A stretch of DNA of 64,000 nucleotides from contig JACDOC010000002.1 of assembly GCA_017656295.1 (NCBI GenBank), positions 124,001 through 188,000 of the forward strand. The letters are read 5' to 3'. Positions 11,834-19,092 of this stretch are shown here, piece after piece. The notes under the pieces are model-generated. The model was not told the DNA's origin, searched no databases, and saw nothing but the letters and a program-made list of their open reading frames with translations. Each line of letters starts with the position of its first letter. Position 1 is the stretch's first letter. Made by a program: the position numbers and the translations under genes. This DNA comes from Bacillus sp. (in: firmicutes) (lineage in GTDB: Bacteria; Bacillota; Bacilli; Bacillales; JACDOC01).

Positions 11834-12715
11834 ATGGCCGAAGGAAAAATTGTAAAAGCACTTAGCGGGTTTTATTATGTAAAAGAGGGGCAAACCGTTT
11901 ATCAATGTCGCGGAAGAGGAGTGTTTCGTAAGAAAAACGTCACTCCTCTCGTTGGAGATTATGTTGTTTTTCAAGCAGAAAATGAACAAGAAGGTTACCT
12001 TTTAGAAATTAAAGAACGAAAAAATGAGCTAGTTCGCCCTCCTATTGCGAACGTAGACCAAGGAATTTTAGTGTTTTCAGCTGTCGAACCGGACTTTAGT
12101 CCAATTCTTTTAGATCGGTTTCTAGTTCTTGTTGAATCCAAAGATATCATGCCTATTATCGTCATTACAAAAATGGATTTACTCGATGAGACAACTAAAG
12201 AACAGCTTGAGCAATATGTACAAGATTATCGACATATTGGGTACAACGTGATTAAAACTTCGATTAAAACGTCAGATGGAATCAAAGAATTACTCCCACT
12301 TTTAGACGGAAAAGTGTCTGTATTTGCTGGTCAATCAGGGGTTGGGAAATCGTCTTTATTAAACGCGATACGTCCTGAGTTACAATTAAAAACAGGGGCG
12401 ATTTCTCACCATTTAGGTCGAGGAAAACATACGACGCGACATGTCGAACTAATTGAAATTGGAAACGGCTTAGTAGCTGATACTCCTGGATTTAGTTCTC
12501 TAGAATTTATCGATATTGAAGCCGCCGATTTGAACCTTTACTTCCCTGAAATGGTGAAATGGAGTGAAGGATGTAAGTTTCGGGGATGCCAGCACATTAA
12601 TGAGCCGAAATGTGCGGTAAAAGAAGCGGTGCAAGCAGGAGATATTCCTGTTTACCGTTATGAGCATTACTTGCAATTTTACGAAGAAATTAAAGACAGA
12701 AAGCCGAGGTTTTAA
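11834..12715 (+). CDS. rsgA: Ribosome small-subunit biogenesis GTPase RsgA (CpgA/YloQ)
   Basis: Circularly permuted GTPase that assists late 30S maturation. The 293-residue protein has an N-terminal OB fold, then GTPase motifs in permuted order: G4 TKMD, G1 GQSGVGKSS (about residues 165-173) and G3 DTPGFSS. A C-terminal zinc site follows, CKFRGCQHINEPKC. SD AAGGAGGAA precedes the ATG, 11 bases after prkC. CpgA is a known PrkC substrate in B. subtilis, which fits the position after prpC-prkC; phosphorylation here is inference. Confidence 0.96.
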   Translation: MAEGKIVKALSGFYYVKEGQTVYQCRGRGVFRKKNVTPLVGDYVVFQAENEQEGYLLEIKERKNELVRPPIANVDQGILVFSAVEPDFSPILLDRFLVLVESKDIMPIIVITKMDLLDETTKEQLEQYVQDYRHIGYNVIKTSIKTSDGIKELLPLLDGKVSVFAGQSGVGKSSLLNAIRPELQLKTGAISHHLGRGKHTTRHVELIEIGNGLVADTPGFSSLEFIDIEAADLNLYFPEMVKWSEGCKFRGCQHINEPKCAVKEAVQAGDIPVYRYEHYLQFYEEIKDRKPRF

Positions 12716-12717
12716 TA

Positions 12718-13386
12718 ATGATCAAAATCGCTCCGTCTATTTTGTCCGCTAATTTTGCGAAACTTGGAGAAGAAATCGTCGATGTGGAACGAGGTGGAGC
12801 AGATTATATCCACGTAGACGTAATGGACGGACATTTTGTTCCTAATATTACGTTAGGACCTCAAATCGTGGAGGCGATCCGTCCTATTACGAAGTTACCA
12901 CTTGATGTCCATTTAATGATTGAACAACCTGACCGTTATTTAGATTCATTTGCAAAAGCAGGTGCTGATTACATATCAGTACACGTGGAAGCCTGTTCAC
13001 ATTTACACCGGACCATTCAACATATCAAATCATTAGGGGTAAAAGCTGGGGTGGTGTTAAATCCCCATACCCCTGTGGAAATGATTCAACATATTATTCA
13101 CGATGTCGATCTTGTCCTATTAATGACGGTAAATCCTGGGTTTGGCGGACAATCATTTATCCAAACGGTGTTACCAAAAATCCGTCAAGTTAAACATTTT
13201 GTTGATCAAAATGGACTAGATGTTGAAATCGAAGTCGATGGTGGAGTGAATGAGCAAACGGCTAAATTGTGTGTTGAAGCGGGAGCTAACGTGTTAGTTG
13301 CTGGTTCTGCCGTGTATAATCAAGAAAATAGAGCAAAAGCAATTGATGCGATCCGACAATCAGCTTTAAGTGCATTAAATAAATAA
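12718..13386 (+). CDS. rpe: Ribulose-5-phosphate 3-epimerase
   Basis: Interconverts ribulose-5-phosphate and xylulose-5-phosphate in the pentose phosphate pathway. The 222-residue TIM barrel has family motifs KIAPSILSANFAKLGEE, HVDVMDGHFVPNIT (metal-binding His and catalytic Asp), HLMIEQPDRY, MTVNPGFGGQ and EVDGGVN. The ATG follows the rsgA stop by two bases, with the SD inside the end of rsgA. It ends the operon at a hairpin terminator, which is also the target of a repeat insertion. Confidence 0.98.
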   Translation: MIKIAPSILSANFAKLGEEIVDVERGGADYIHVDVMDGHFVPNITLGPQIVEAIRPITKLPLDVHLMIEQPDRYLDSFAKAGADYISVHVEACSHLHRTIQHIKSLGVKAGVVLNPHTPVEMIQHIIHDVDLVLLMTVNPGFGGQSFIQTVLPKIRQVKHFVDQNGLDVEIEVDGGVNEQTAKLCVEAGANVLVAGSAVYNQENRAKAIDAIRQSALSALNK

Positions 13387-13396
13387 TTTGTACGAA

Positions 13397-13427
13397 AGAA
13401 ACCAGCCATTGTGCTGGTATTCTTTTT
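13397..13427 (+). terminator. Intrinsic terminator after rpe
   Basis: ACCAGC (13401-13406) pairs with GCTGGT (13413-13418) across a six-base loop. The stem can extend with AGAA/TTCT around a bulge and is followed by CTTTTT. The T tract is part of the 8-bp target duplication of the adjacent repeat element. Confidence 0.65.
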
Positions 13428-13431
13428 AGAA

Positions 13432-13614
13432 GGCTTGTTATATGTCATTGTTTTTTTAGCCAGTTATTCACACGGCGGCGACTCCAGCGGGAACTAGAAG
13501 CCGCAAGACCCTACTTGAGCGTAGTGAGGGAAGGGCTTGCGGCTTGCCCGCGGAAAGCGTCCGCCTGAAGTGAAATGTATAAATATCAACAGTCAGTTAT
13601 TTTAGGGTAGAGCC
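13432..13614 (+). mobile_element. MITE-like element, copy 1 (183 bp) with perfect 8-bp target duplication
   Basis: The element starts GGCTTGTTATATGTCATTG and ends with AGAGCC, an imperfect inverted repeat of the start. It is flanked by TTTTAGAA on both sides (13424-13431 and 13615-13622). The GC-rich core (GGCGGCGACTCC ... AAGCGTCCGCC) can fold into one long imperfect hairpin and holds two GGCTTGC units. It has no coding potential. Four related copies lie in the window. It sits between the rpe terminator and the SD of thiN, with the right target copy abutting the SD. Confidence 0.85.
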
Positions 13615-13635
13615 TTTTAGAAAGGAGAGGGACAT

Positions 13636-14286
13636 GTGATTATCCATATTGTTGGTGGAGGTCCGAAGCATTTTTATCCGCCGCTGGGGCCATATGATGG
13701 TTCCTCCGTTGTTTGGGTTGGAGTAGATCGTGGTGTTAAACGGTTATTAGATGAGAAAATCACACCGCATGTTGCTTTTGGAGATTTTGATTCAGTCACG
13801 GAAAATGAATGGGAGGAAATTAATCAGGCTGTTTCTCATATTAAAAAATTTGTACCTGAAAAAGATGAAACAGATATGGAATTAGCATTAAATTGGGCTA
13901 TCAGGCAGCAGCCGGAACGAGTTCGTATTTTTGGGGCAACAGGTGGCCGGCTAGACCATTTCATGGCGAACGTCCAACTGTTAACCTTGGATTCCGTTTT
14001 ACGTTTGGAAGGAAAAGTGGAACTCATTGATGACCAAAATATCATTGCTGTTTATCCGCCAGGGGAATATCGATTACCTATCATCCATGATAAAAAATAT
14101 GTTTCGTTTCTCCCGCTTACACCAACGGTTAAGCAATTATCTTTACAAGGTTTTAAGTATCCTCTTCATCAAAGAGACATCTTCATGGGTTCGACATTAA
14201 CGATTAGTAATGAACTAAAAGAAGATTATGGTACTTTTTCGTTTACTGAGGGCATATTAATGATGATAAGAAGTAACGACCTTTGA
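13636..14286 (+). CDS. thiN: Thiamine pyrophosphokinase
   Basis: Converts thiamine to thiamine pyrophosphate with ATP (YloS/ThiN). The 216-residue protein has VGVDRGVKRLL, the acidic AFGDFDSVT and EKDETDMELALNWA motifs, and GATGGRLDHFMANV, all typical. The start is GTG 13636 behind AAAGGAGAGGG; an overlapping ATG at 13634 is out of frame. A repeat element lies directly upstream of the SD, so thiN has been separated from the rpe operon by 250 bases. How it is transcribed is unclear: either by readthrough of the rpe terminator or from a promoter I cannot recognise. Confidence 0.95.
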   Translation: MIIHIVGGGPKHFYPPLGPYDGSSVVWVGVDRGVKRLLDEKITPHVAFGDFDSVTENEWEEINQAVSHIKKFVPEKDETDMELALNWAIRQQPERVRIFGATGGRLDHFMANVQLLTLDSVLRLEGKVELIDDQNIIAVYPPGEYRLPIIHDKKYVSFLPLTPTVKQLSLQGFKYPLHQRDIFMGSTLTISNELKEDYGTFSFTEGILMMIRSNDL

Positions 14287-14394
14287 TAGACGCCCGATTT
14301 AGGGAAGCTTACGTACTTATCGACTTCATTTGAATAATATAGGTTAGAATGTAATTTATCTAGAAAGCTTTTGATTTGATGAGGAGGGAGTATA

Positions 14395-14475
14395 ATGAAA
14401 TTTTATACAATTAAATTACCTAAATTTCTTGGAGGCATTGTTCGAGCAATGTTAGGAACCTTTAAAAAAGGATAA
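14395..14475 (+). CDS. spoVM: SpoVM, amphipathic sporulation peptide (26 aa)
   Basis: A 26-codon gene that is easily missed. It encodes MKFYTIKLPKFLGG followed by IVRAMLGTFKKG, nearly identical to B. subtilis SpoVM, including Pro9. SpoVM is an amphipathic helix that recognises the positive curvature of the forespore membrane and anchors SpoIVA to start coat assembly. A strong SD, GAGGAGGGAG (14381-14390), precedes the ATG. It lies between thiN and convergent rpmB as in other Bacillus. A mother-cell (SigE-type) promoter is expected, but I could not assign one confidently. It marks the organism as a spore former. Confidence 0.97.
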   Translation: MKFYTIKLPKFLGGIVRAMLGTFKKG

Positions 14476-14479
14476 GACT

Positions 14480-14521
14480 AAAAAAAGTGTCCGACCGCGA
14501 TTACGGAAGGACACCTTTTTT
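14480..14521. terminator. Bidirectional terminator between spoVM and rpmB
   Basis: GTGTCC (14487-14492) pairs with GGACAC across a 17-base loop. The stem is flanked by an A-run on the left and CTTTTTTT on the right, so it can serve spoVM on the + strand and rpmB on the - strand. Confidence 0.8.
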
Positions 14522-14545
14522 GTGTTTGAATTAGTGAAAACGTGA

Positions 14546-14734
14546 TTACACACGCTCAACTTTACCTGATTTTAATGCTCTTGCAGAAACCCAAACACGT
14601 TTTGGTTTACCATCTACAAGAATGCGAACTTTTTGAAGGTTAGCTCCCCAAGTGCGCTTTGTTGCGTTCATTGCGTGGGAGCGAGAGTTACCGGAACGAG
14701 TTTTACGACCAGTGATTACACATTTTTTTGGCAT
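14546..14734 (-). CDS. rpmB: 50S ribosomal protein L28
   Basis: A 62-residue basic protein starting [12 protein letters not shown], with [20 protein letters not shown] and ending SGKVERV, which is L28. It is the only convincing minus-strand gene in the window, convergent with spoVM, as in B. subtilis. On the minus strand a GAGGAGGGA SD precedes the ATG. Only one Cys is present, so this is the form without the four-cysteine zinc site. A candidate SigA promoter lies about 90 bases upstream. Confidence 0.97.
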   Translation of the reverse strand: MPKKCVITGRKTRSGNSRSHAMNATKRTWGANLQKVRILVDGKPKRVWVSARALKSGKVERV

Positions 14735-14820
14735 TTTATTCCCTCCTCACTAGTGAAGCTATTTCCATATGAATCATCACTTGAAATTATCTTAAAAGAT
14801 ACCTTAATAATTTATCACAC

Positions 14821-14849
14821 ATAGTAAGAGATTGCAATACTTCTTGCAA
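14821..14849 (-). promoter_or_regulatory. Candidate SigA promoter of rpmB
   Basis: Read on the minus strand, TTGCAA (14849-14844) and TACTAT (14826-14821) are 17 bases apart, and transcription would run into rpmB. The 620-base gap from rpmB to yloU also holds a degenerate repeat copy and a candidate yloU promoter. I see no gene in it. Confidence 0.5.
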
Positions 14850-15037
14850 AGACTTTCAAGAAAATTTCCTTGACATCCTGGAAGTATATAAGATCTATAA
14901 AAATGAAACTATTTCACTGCATAGTAAATAATTGGTTAGGTGAACAATAATTAAAGGGACATTCATTCCTAGACGAATTCCGATCATTGATACTTGTTTT
15001 TAATGAATGTATCGTTAAGGGATAAAACCCTATCTGA

Positions 15038-15184
15038 CATGAAGCGAAAGGCGGCGACTCCAGCGGGAACAAGAAGCCGCAAGAGCCATACTTGAGCGTA
15101 GCGAGGGAAGCGGCTTGCACCTTGCCCGCGGAAAGCGTCCGCCTGTAGTAAATGTATAAATATCAACAGTAACATTTAACAGAG
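15038..15184 (+). mobile_element. MITE-like element, copy 2 (ends degraded)
   Basis: The core from CATGAAGCGAAAGGCGGCG to GCGTCCGCC matches the other copies closely, followed by the right-hand part AAATATCAACAGTAACATTTAACAGAG. The terminal GCC is changed to GGA, and I cannot recognise the left terminal repeat, so this is an old or truncated copy. One GGCTTGC unit is intact and the second reads ACCTTGC. It lies between divergent rpmB and yloU. Confidence 0.75.
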
Positions 15185-15285
15185 GAATTATGAACGGTGA
15201 TGTTTTTGTCAATTAATCATCAGTTGGACATAACATTTCATCATGGTTGATCACTTAGCTTGAGTCCGGTTGTTTACTGTTTTTC

Positions 15286-15314
15286 TTTCAAATTGAAAGT
15301 ATATATAGTAAAAT
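15286..15314 (+). promoter_or_regulatory. Candidate SigA promoter of yloU
   Basis: TTTCAA (15286-15291) and TAAAAT (15309-15314) are 17 bases apart, 40 bases before the yloU ATG. The -35 box is weak. AT-rich sequence around it offers alternatives such as TATAGT. Confidence 0.4.
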
Positions 15315-15354
15315 GGCAATAGCCATAGCTAGTTTTTAAAAGGGGGAACGACGA

Positions 15355-15717
15355 ATGTCCATTGAATTAAAAACAAAATACGGTCATATCGATATTACGG
15401 ATGAAGTAATTGCTACTATTGCAGGAGGCGCAGCGGTCGATTGCTACGGCATTGTCGGTATGGCTTCAAAAAAACAAATCAAAGATGGCTTGACGGAAAT
15501 CTTGAGAAAAGAAAATTTTACTCGTGGTGTAGTTGTACGTCATGAAAACGATGAAGTACATATTGATATGTATATCATCGTTAGTTACGGAACGAAAATT
15601 TCTGAGGTTGCACATAATGTGCAGACAAAGGTAAAATACACGCTGGATAAAACCGTCGGATTAGCGGTGGATTCTATTAATATATATGTGCAAGGAGTTC
15701 GAGTAACGAACCCGTAG
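15355..15717 (+). CDS. yloU: Asp23/Gls24 family envelope stress protein (YloU)
   Basis: A 120-residue Asp23/Gls24 protein: MSIELKTKYGHIDITDEVIATIAGGAAVDCYGIVG, then VYVDMYIIVSYGTKI-like and VHIDMYIIVSYG segments, and the C-terminal INIYVQGVRV typical of the family. It precedes yloV/fakA as in other Bacilli. AAAGGGGGAACG serves as SD. Family members are linked to envelope or alkaline stress; the exact role of YloU is not established. The ATG at 15355 is well supported. Confidence 0.93.
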   Translation: MSIELKTKYGHIDITDEVIATIAGGAAVDCYGIVGMASKKQIKDGLTEILRKENFTRGVVVRHENDEVHIDMYIIVSYGTKISEVAHNVQTKVKYTLDKTVGLAVDSINIYVQGVRVTNP

Positions 15718-15735
15718 TGTAAGGAGGAAACATAA

Positions 15736-17403
15736 GTGTCGATAACGTCGTTGGATGGAAAGCGTTTTGCGGAGATGGTCATTCAAGGAGCAAACCATTT
15801 ATCACAAAACGCAAAAATGGTGGATGCGTTAAACGTATTCCCTGTACCGGATGGGGATACTGGTACAAATATGAATTTGTCAATGACATCCGGTGCAAAA
15901 GAAGTAAAAATGAATGTTCAAGATCATATTGGAAAGGTAGCTGCATCTCTTTCAAAAGGTTTACTAATGGGTGCTCGCGGGAATTCTGGGGTGATATTAT
16001 CCCAGCTTTTTCGTGGGTTTTCTAAAGCCATCGAACAAAAGGCTTCAATTAATAGTCGTGAGCTAGCAAAAGCGTTCGATGCGGGAGTCAAAACGGCTTA
16101 CAAAGCAGTAATGAAACCTGTTGAAGGGACAATTTTAACAGTCGCTAAAGATGCAGCCAATAAAGCGTTACAAATCAGTGAAACGGAAACTGATATTGTA
16201 AAGCTCATGGAGGAAGTTGTCAAAGAAGCAAAGGCTTCATTACAACGCACTCCGGAATTATTACCCGTTTTAAAAGAAGTAGGGGTAGTGGATAGTGGAG
16301 GACAAGGCCTCGTGCTTGTATACGAAGGCTTTTTATCTGTATTGAAGGGCGAAGAGCTACCTCAAATTCCTTTAGATACCCCATCGATGGAAGAGCTCGT
16401 GAAAGCTGAACACCATAAAAGTGTTCAATCGTTTATGAATACGGAAGATATTACTTTCGGATATTGTACCGAATTTATGGTGAAATTTGAAAGTGAAAAG
16501 CTCAAACAACATCCGTTTTCTGAAGAAGATTTCCGTCAACAATTAAGTGAAATTGGAGATTCGTTGTTAGTTATTTCGGACGAGGAAATTGTTAAAGTCC
16601 ATGTTCATACAGAACAGCCAGGTGAAGCGTTAACATACGGGCAGCGTTACGGAAGCCTAATAAACATTAAAATTGAAAACATGCGTGAGCAACATTCTTC
16701 TATTGTTGCAAACGAACAACCATATTCGACTAAATCGAAAGAAAAAGCAAAGTATGGAATTGTGACCGTTTCTATGGGGGAAGGAATCCGTAACCTATTT
16801 AAAAGCATCGGTGCAACCACCGTTATTGAAGGTGGACAGACGATGAATCCGAGCACGGAAGATATTTTAAAAGCGATTAATGATGTTCACGCTGAAAAAG
16901 TGATTATTTTACCGAACAATAAAAACATTATTCTAGCTGCCCAACAAGCTGCAGAAGTCGCAGAGCAAAAAGTCGTCGTCGTTCCATCAAAGACAGTTCC
17001 TCAAGGTATGGCAGCTTTATTAGCGTTTAATCCAAATGCAAGCCTAGAAGAGAACGAAACTGCAATGAATGAAGCGCTTTCCTATGTGAAAACGGGTCAA
17101 GTGACTTTTGCTGTGCGTGATACGGTCATAGATGGCGTGAATATTAATAAAGATGACCATATGGGTATTTTAGATGGAAAAATTATTACTTCCAATCGTG
17201 ATCGCCTTGAAACAGCGAAACAGCTTTTAGCTGAAATGATCGATGAGGAGAATGAAATTGTAACGATTCTTTATGGACAAGATGCTCCACAAGAAGAAGT
17301 TGATGAAATTGTAGAGTATGTAGAGGAACAATTTGATCACGTCGAAGTGGAAGTTCATGAAGGTAAACAACCGTTGTATTCCTATATTTTTTCAGTTGAA
17401 TAA
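15736..17403 (+). CDS. fakA: Fatty acid kinase subunit A-like (DAK2 domain, YloV/FakA)
   Basis: A 555-residue protein with an N-terminal DhaK-L-type (DAK2) ATP-binding domain (ALNVFPVPDGDTGTNMNLSMTSG, GLLMGARGNSGVILSQLFRG) and a C-terminal domain containing FIGATTV-like SIGATTVIEGGQTMNPST and ILPNNKNI. FakA proteins bind ATP and work with a DegV-like FakB that presents exogenous fatty acid for phosphorylation. Start is GTG 15736 behind AAGGAGGAAAC. No fakB is adjacent. It lies near the lipid genes fapR-plsX, which would use the acyl phosphate it makes. Confidence 0.93.
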   Translation: MSITSLDGKRFAEMVIQGANHLSQNAKMVDALNVFPVPDGDTGTNMNLSMTSGAKEVKMNVQDHIGKVAASLSKGLLMGARGNSGVILSQLFRGFSKAIEQKASINSRELAKAFDAGVKTAYKAVMKPVEGTILTVAKDAANKALQISETETDIVKLMEEVVKEAKASLQRTPELLPVLKEVGVVDSGGQGLVLVYEGFLSVLKGEELPQIPLDTPSMEELVKAEHHKSVQSFMNTEDITFGYCTEFMVKFESEKLKQHPFSEEDFRQQLSEIGDSLLVISDEEIVKVHVHTEQPGEALTYGQRYGSLINIKIENMREQHSSIVANEQPYSTKSKEKAKYGIVTVSMGEGIRNLFKSIGATTVIEGGQTMNPSTEDILKAINDVHAEKVIILPNNKNIILAAQQAAEVAEQKVVVVPSKTVPQGMAALLAFNPNASLEENETAMNEALSYVKTGQVTFAVRDTVIDGVNINKDDHMGILDGKIITSNRDRLETAKQLLAEMIDEENEIVTILYGQDAPQEEVDEIVEYVEEQFDHVEVEVHEGKQPLYSYIFSVE

Positions 17404-17409
17404 AAACAA

Positions 17410-17438
17410 GAAATAGAAGGGGACTCCCCTTCTATTTC
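17410..17438 (+). terminator. Perfect hairpin after fakA (weak terminator)
   Basis: A perfect 13-bp stem, GAAATAGAAGGGG pairing with CCCCTTCTATTTC around ACT. There is no downstream T-run, so it may be a weak terminator or an mRNA 3'-end stabiliser. Confidence 0.55.
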
Positions 17439-17477
17439 CATATAAAAACTGATTTATCGGGGAAGGGAGATCTCACA

Positions 17478-18140
17478 ATGAAGTATAAAAGTGTCTTTGA
17501 TATTATTGGTCCTATCATGATAGGTCCTTCTAGTTCACATACAGCAGGAGCCGCTCGAATTGGACGTGTTGCGAGAAGTTTGTTTGGGCGACAACCGAAA
17601 TGGGCGGAAATTTCTTTTTACGGTTCGTTTGCAAAAACGTATAAGGGGCATGGCACTGATGTAGCGATTGTCGGTGGATTACTTGACTTTGATACGTATG
17701 ACGATCGAATTATTCGTTCATTAGAAATTGCTAAAGATCTAGGAATGAAAATTCGATTTTATGAAGAGGATGCGATTACGGACCATCCGAATACAGCCCG
17801 TATCAAAATTGGAGACGATCAAGGCGAATTAGAATTAGTCGGTATATCCATCGGTGGAGGAAAAATTGAAATAACCGAACTTAATGGCTTCCAGCTGAAA
17901 CTTTCAGGCCATCATCCAGCAATTTTAGTTGTTCATAATGACCGCTATGGCGCTATCGCCTCGGTATCCAATGTGTTAGCAAAATACGAAATTAACATTG
18001 GTCATATGGAAGTATCCCGGAAAGAAAAAGGAAAGCTTGCATTGATGACGATTGAGGTTGACCAAACGATTGAGGAATCGATATTAGATGAAATTCGCTC
18101 ACAACCAAACATTTTACAAGTAACAAAAATCGTTGAATAA
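17478..18140 (+). CDS. sdaAB: L-serine dehydratase, beta subunit
   Basis: Beta chain of the iron-sulfur L-serine deaminase that turns serine into pyruvate and ammonia. The 220-residue product starts MKYKSVFDIIGPIMIGPSSSHTAGAARIG, the family signature, and ends in an ACT-type regulatory domain (HPAILVVHNDRYGAIASVSNVLAKYEINIGHMEV). GGGAAGGGAG precedes the ATG. The alpha subunit follows 58 bases downstream. In Bacillus-type enzymes the two chains form the catalytic unit. Confidence 0.96.
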   Translation: MKYKSVFDIIGPIMIGPSSSHTAGAARIGRVARSLFGRQPKWAEISFYGSFAKTYKGHGTDVAIVGGLLDFDTYDDRIIRSLEIAKDLGMKIRFYEEDAITDHPNTARIKIGDDQGELELVGISIGGGKIEITELNGFQLKLSGHHPAILVVHNDRYGAIASVSNVLAKYEINIGHMEVSRKEKGKLALMTIEVDQTIEESILDEIRSQPNILQVTKIVE

Positions 18141-18198
18141 AGTCATCGTGTAATGTGCTGTCTCTTAAGGTATGCCGATGGAAAAAGGAGGAAGAGGT

Positions 18199-19092
18199 AT
18201 GCTATTTCGTAATGTAGCAGAACTAGTGGAACTTGCAGAAAGTCAAAAGAAACCAATTTCCGAAATTATGATTGAACAAGAAATGATGGTTTCCGGGAAG
18301 ACGCGTGAAGAAATATTTGCGGCGATGGAATTAAATTTAGACGTCATGGAAAAAGCGGTGGAACGAGGTCTTCAAGGTGTTACTTCTCACTCAGGACTCA
18401 CTGGTGGCGATGCAGTACTCATTCAACAATATATTCAGAAGGGCCAATTTTTATCAGGGGAAACCATTCTTGATGCGGTTAGTAAAGCGGTTGCAACGAA
18501 TGAAGTGAATGCAGCGATGGGAACGATTTGTGCAACTCCGACAGCCGGCTCCGCTGGAGTCGTTCCAGGGACGCTTTTTGCGTTAAAAAATAAATTGCAG
18601 CCGACGCGTGAACAAATGGTGCGCTTTTTGTTTACAGCCGGTGCTTTCGGATTTGTTGTGGCGAATAACGCCTCGATTTCTGGTGCAGCAGGGGGCTGTC
18701 AAGCGGAAGTTGGTTCAGCTGCGGGAATGGCGGCAGCAGCGATTGTAGAAATGGCTGGGGGGACACCATCCCAATGCGCGGAAGCGATGGCTATTACGTT
18801 AAAAAATATGCTTGGACTCGTTTGTGATCCTGTTGCCGGTCTGGTCGAAGTACCTTGTGTTAAGCGAAACGCAATGGGAGCTGCCAATGCCATGGTGGCC
18901 GCTGATATGGCTTTAGCAGGTGTAACAAGCCGTATCCCGTGTGATGAAGTGATTGATGCCATGTTTAAAATTGGACAGACGATGCCATCTGCACTTCGCG
19001 AAACCGCACAAGGAGGGTTAGCGGCTACTCCAACAGGTCGTGAGCTTGAAGCGAAGATCTTTGGAATACCGCTAACAAAAAGTGACAAATAA
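18199..19092 (+). CDS. sdaAA: L-serine dehydratase, alpha subunit
   Basis: Catalytic alpha chain carrying the 4Fe-4S cluster. Characteristic segments are TSHSGLTGGDAV, NEVNAAMGTICATPTAGSAGVVPG, SISGAAGGCQAEVGSA and LGLVCDPVAGLVEVPCVKRNA, which contain the conserved cysteines. I start it at ATG 18199 behind AAAGGAGGAAGAGG, giving 297 residues (B. subtilis has 300). An in-frame ATG at 18172 adds nine residues across the SD itself and is not credible. The 3' end overlaps the GTG start of recG by 11 bases. Confidence 0.95.
   Translation: MLFRNVAELVELAESQKKPISEIMIEQEMMVSGKTREEIFAAMELNLDVMEKAVERGLQGVTSHSGLTGGDAVLIQQYIQKGQFLSGETILDAVSKAVATNEVNAAMGTICATPTAGSAGVVPGTLFALKNKLQPTREQMVRFLFTAGAFGFVVANNASISGAAGGCQAEVGSAAGMAAAAIVEMAGGTPSQCAEAMAITLKNMLGLVCDPVAGLVEVPCVKRNAMGAANAMVAADMALAGVTSRIPCDEVIDAMFKIGQTMPSALRETAQGGLAATPTGRELEAKIFGIPLTKSDK

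Noticed and set aside
14865-14905. TTGACA at 14870 as a + strand promoter
   Set aside because: No suitable -10 box lies 16-18 bases downstream, and no gene begins within 400 bases.
14914-15212. Overlapping minus-strand frames of 60-68 codons across repeat copy 2
   Set aside because: They read through a non-coding hairpin element that occurs in several places, have no SD, and differ in frame between copies. They are typical false genes over such repeats.
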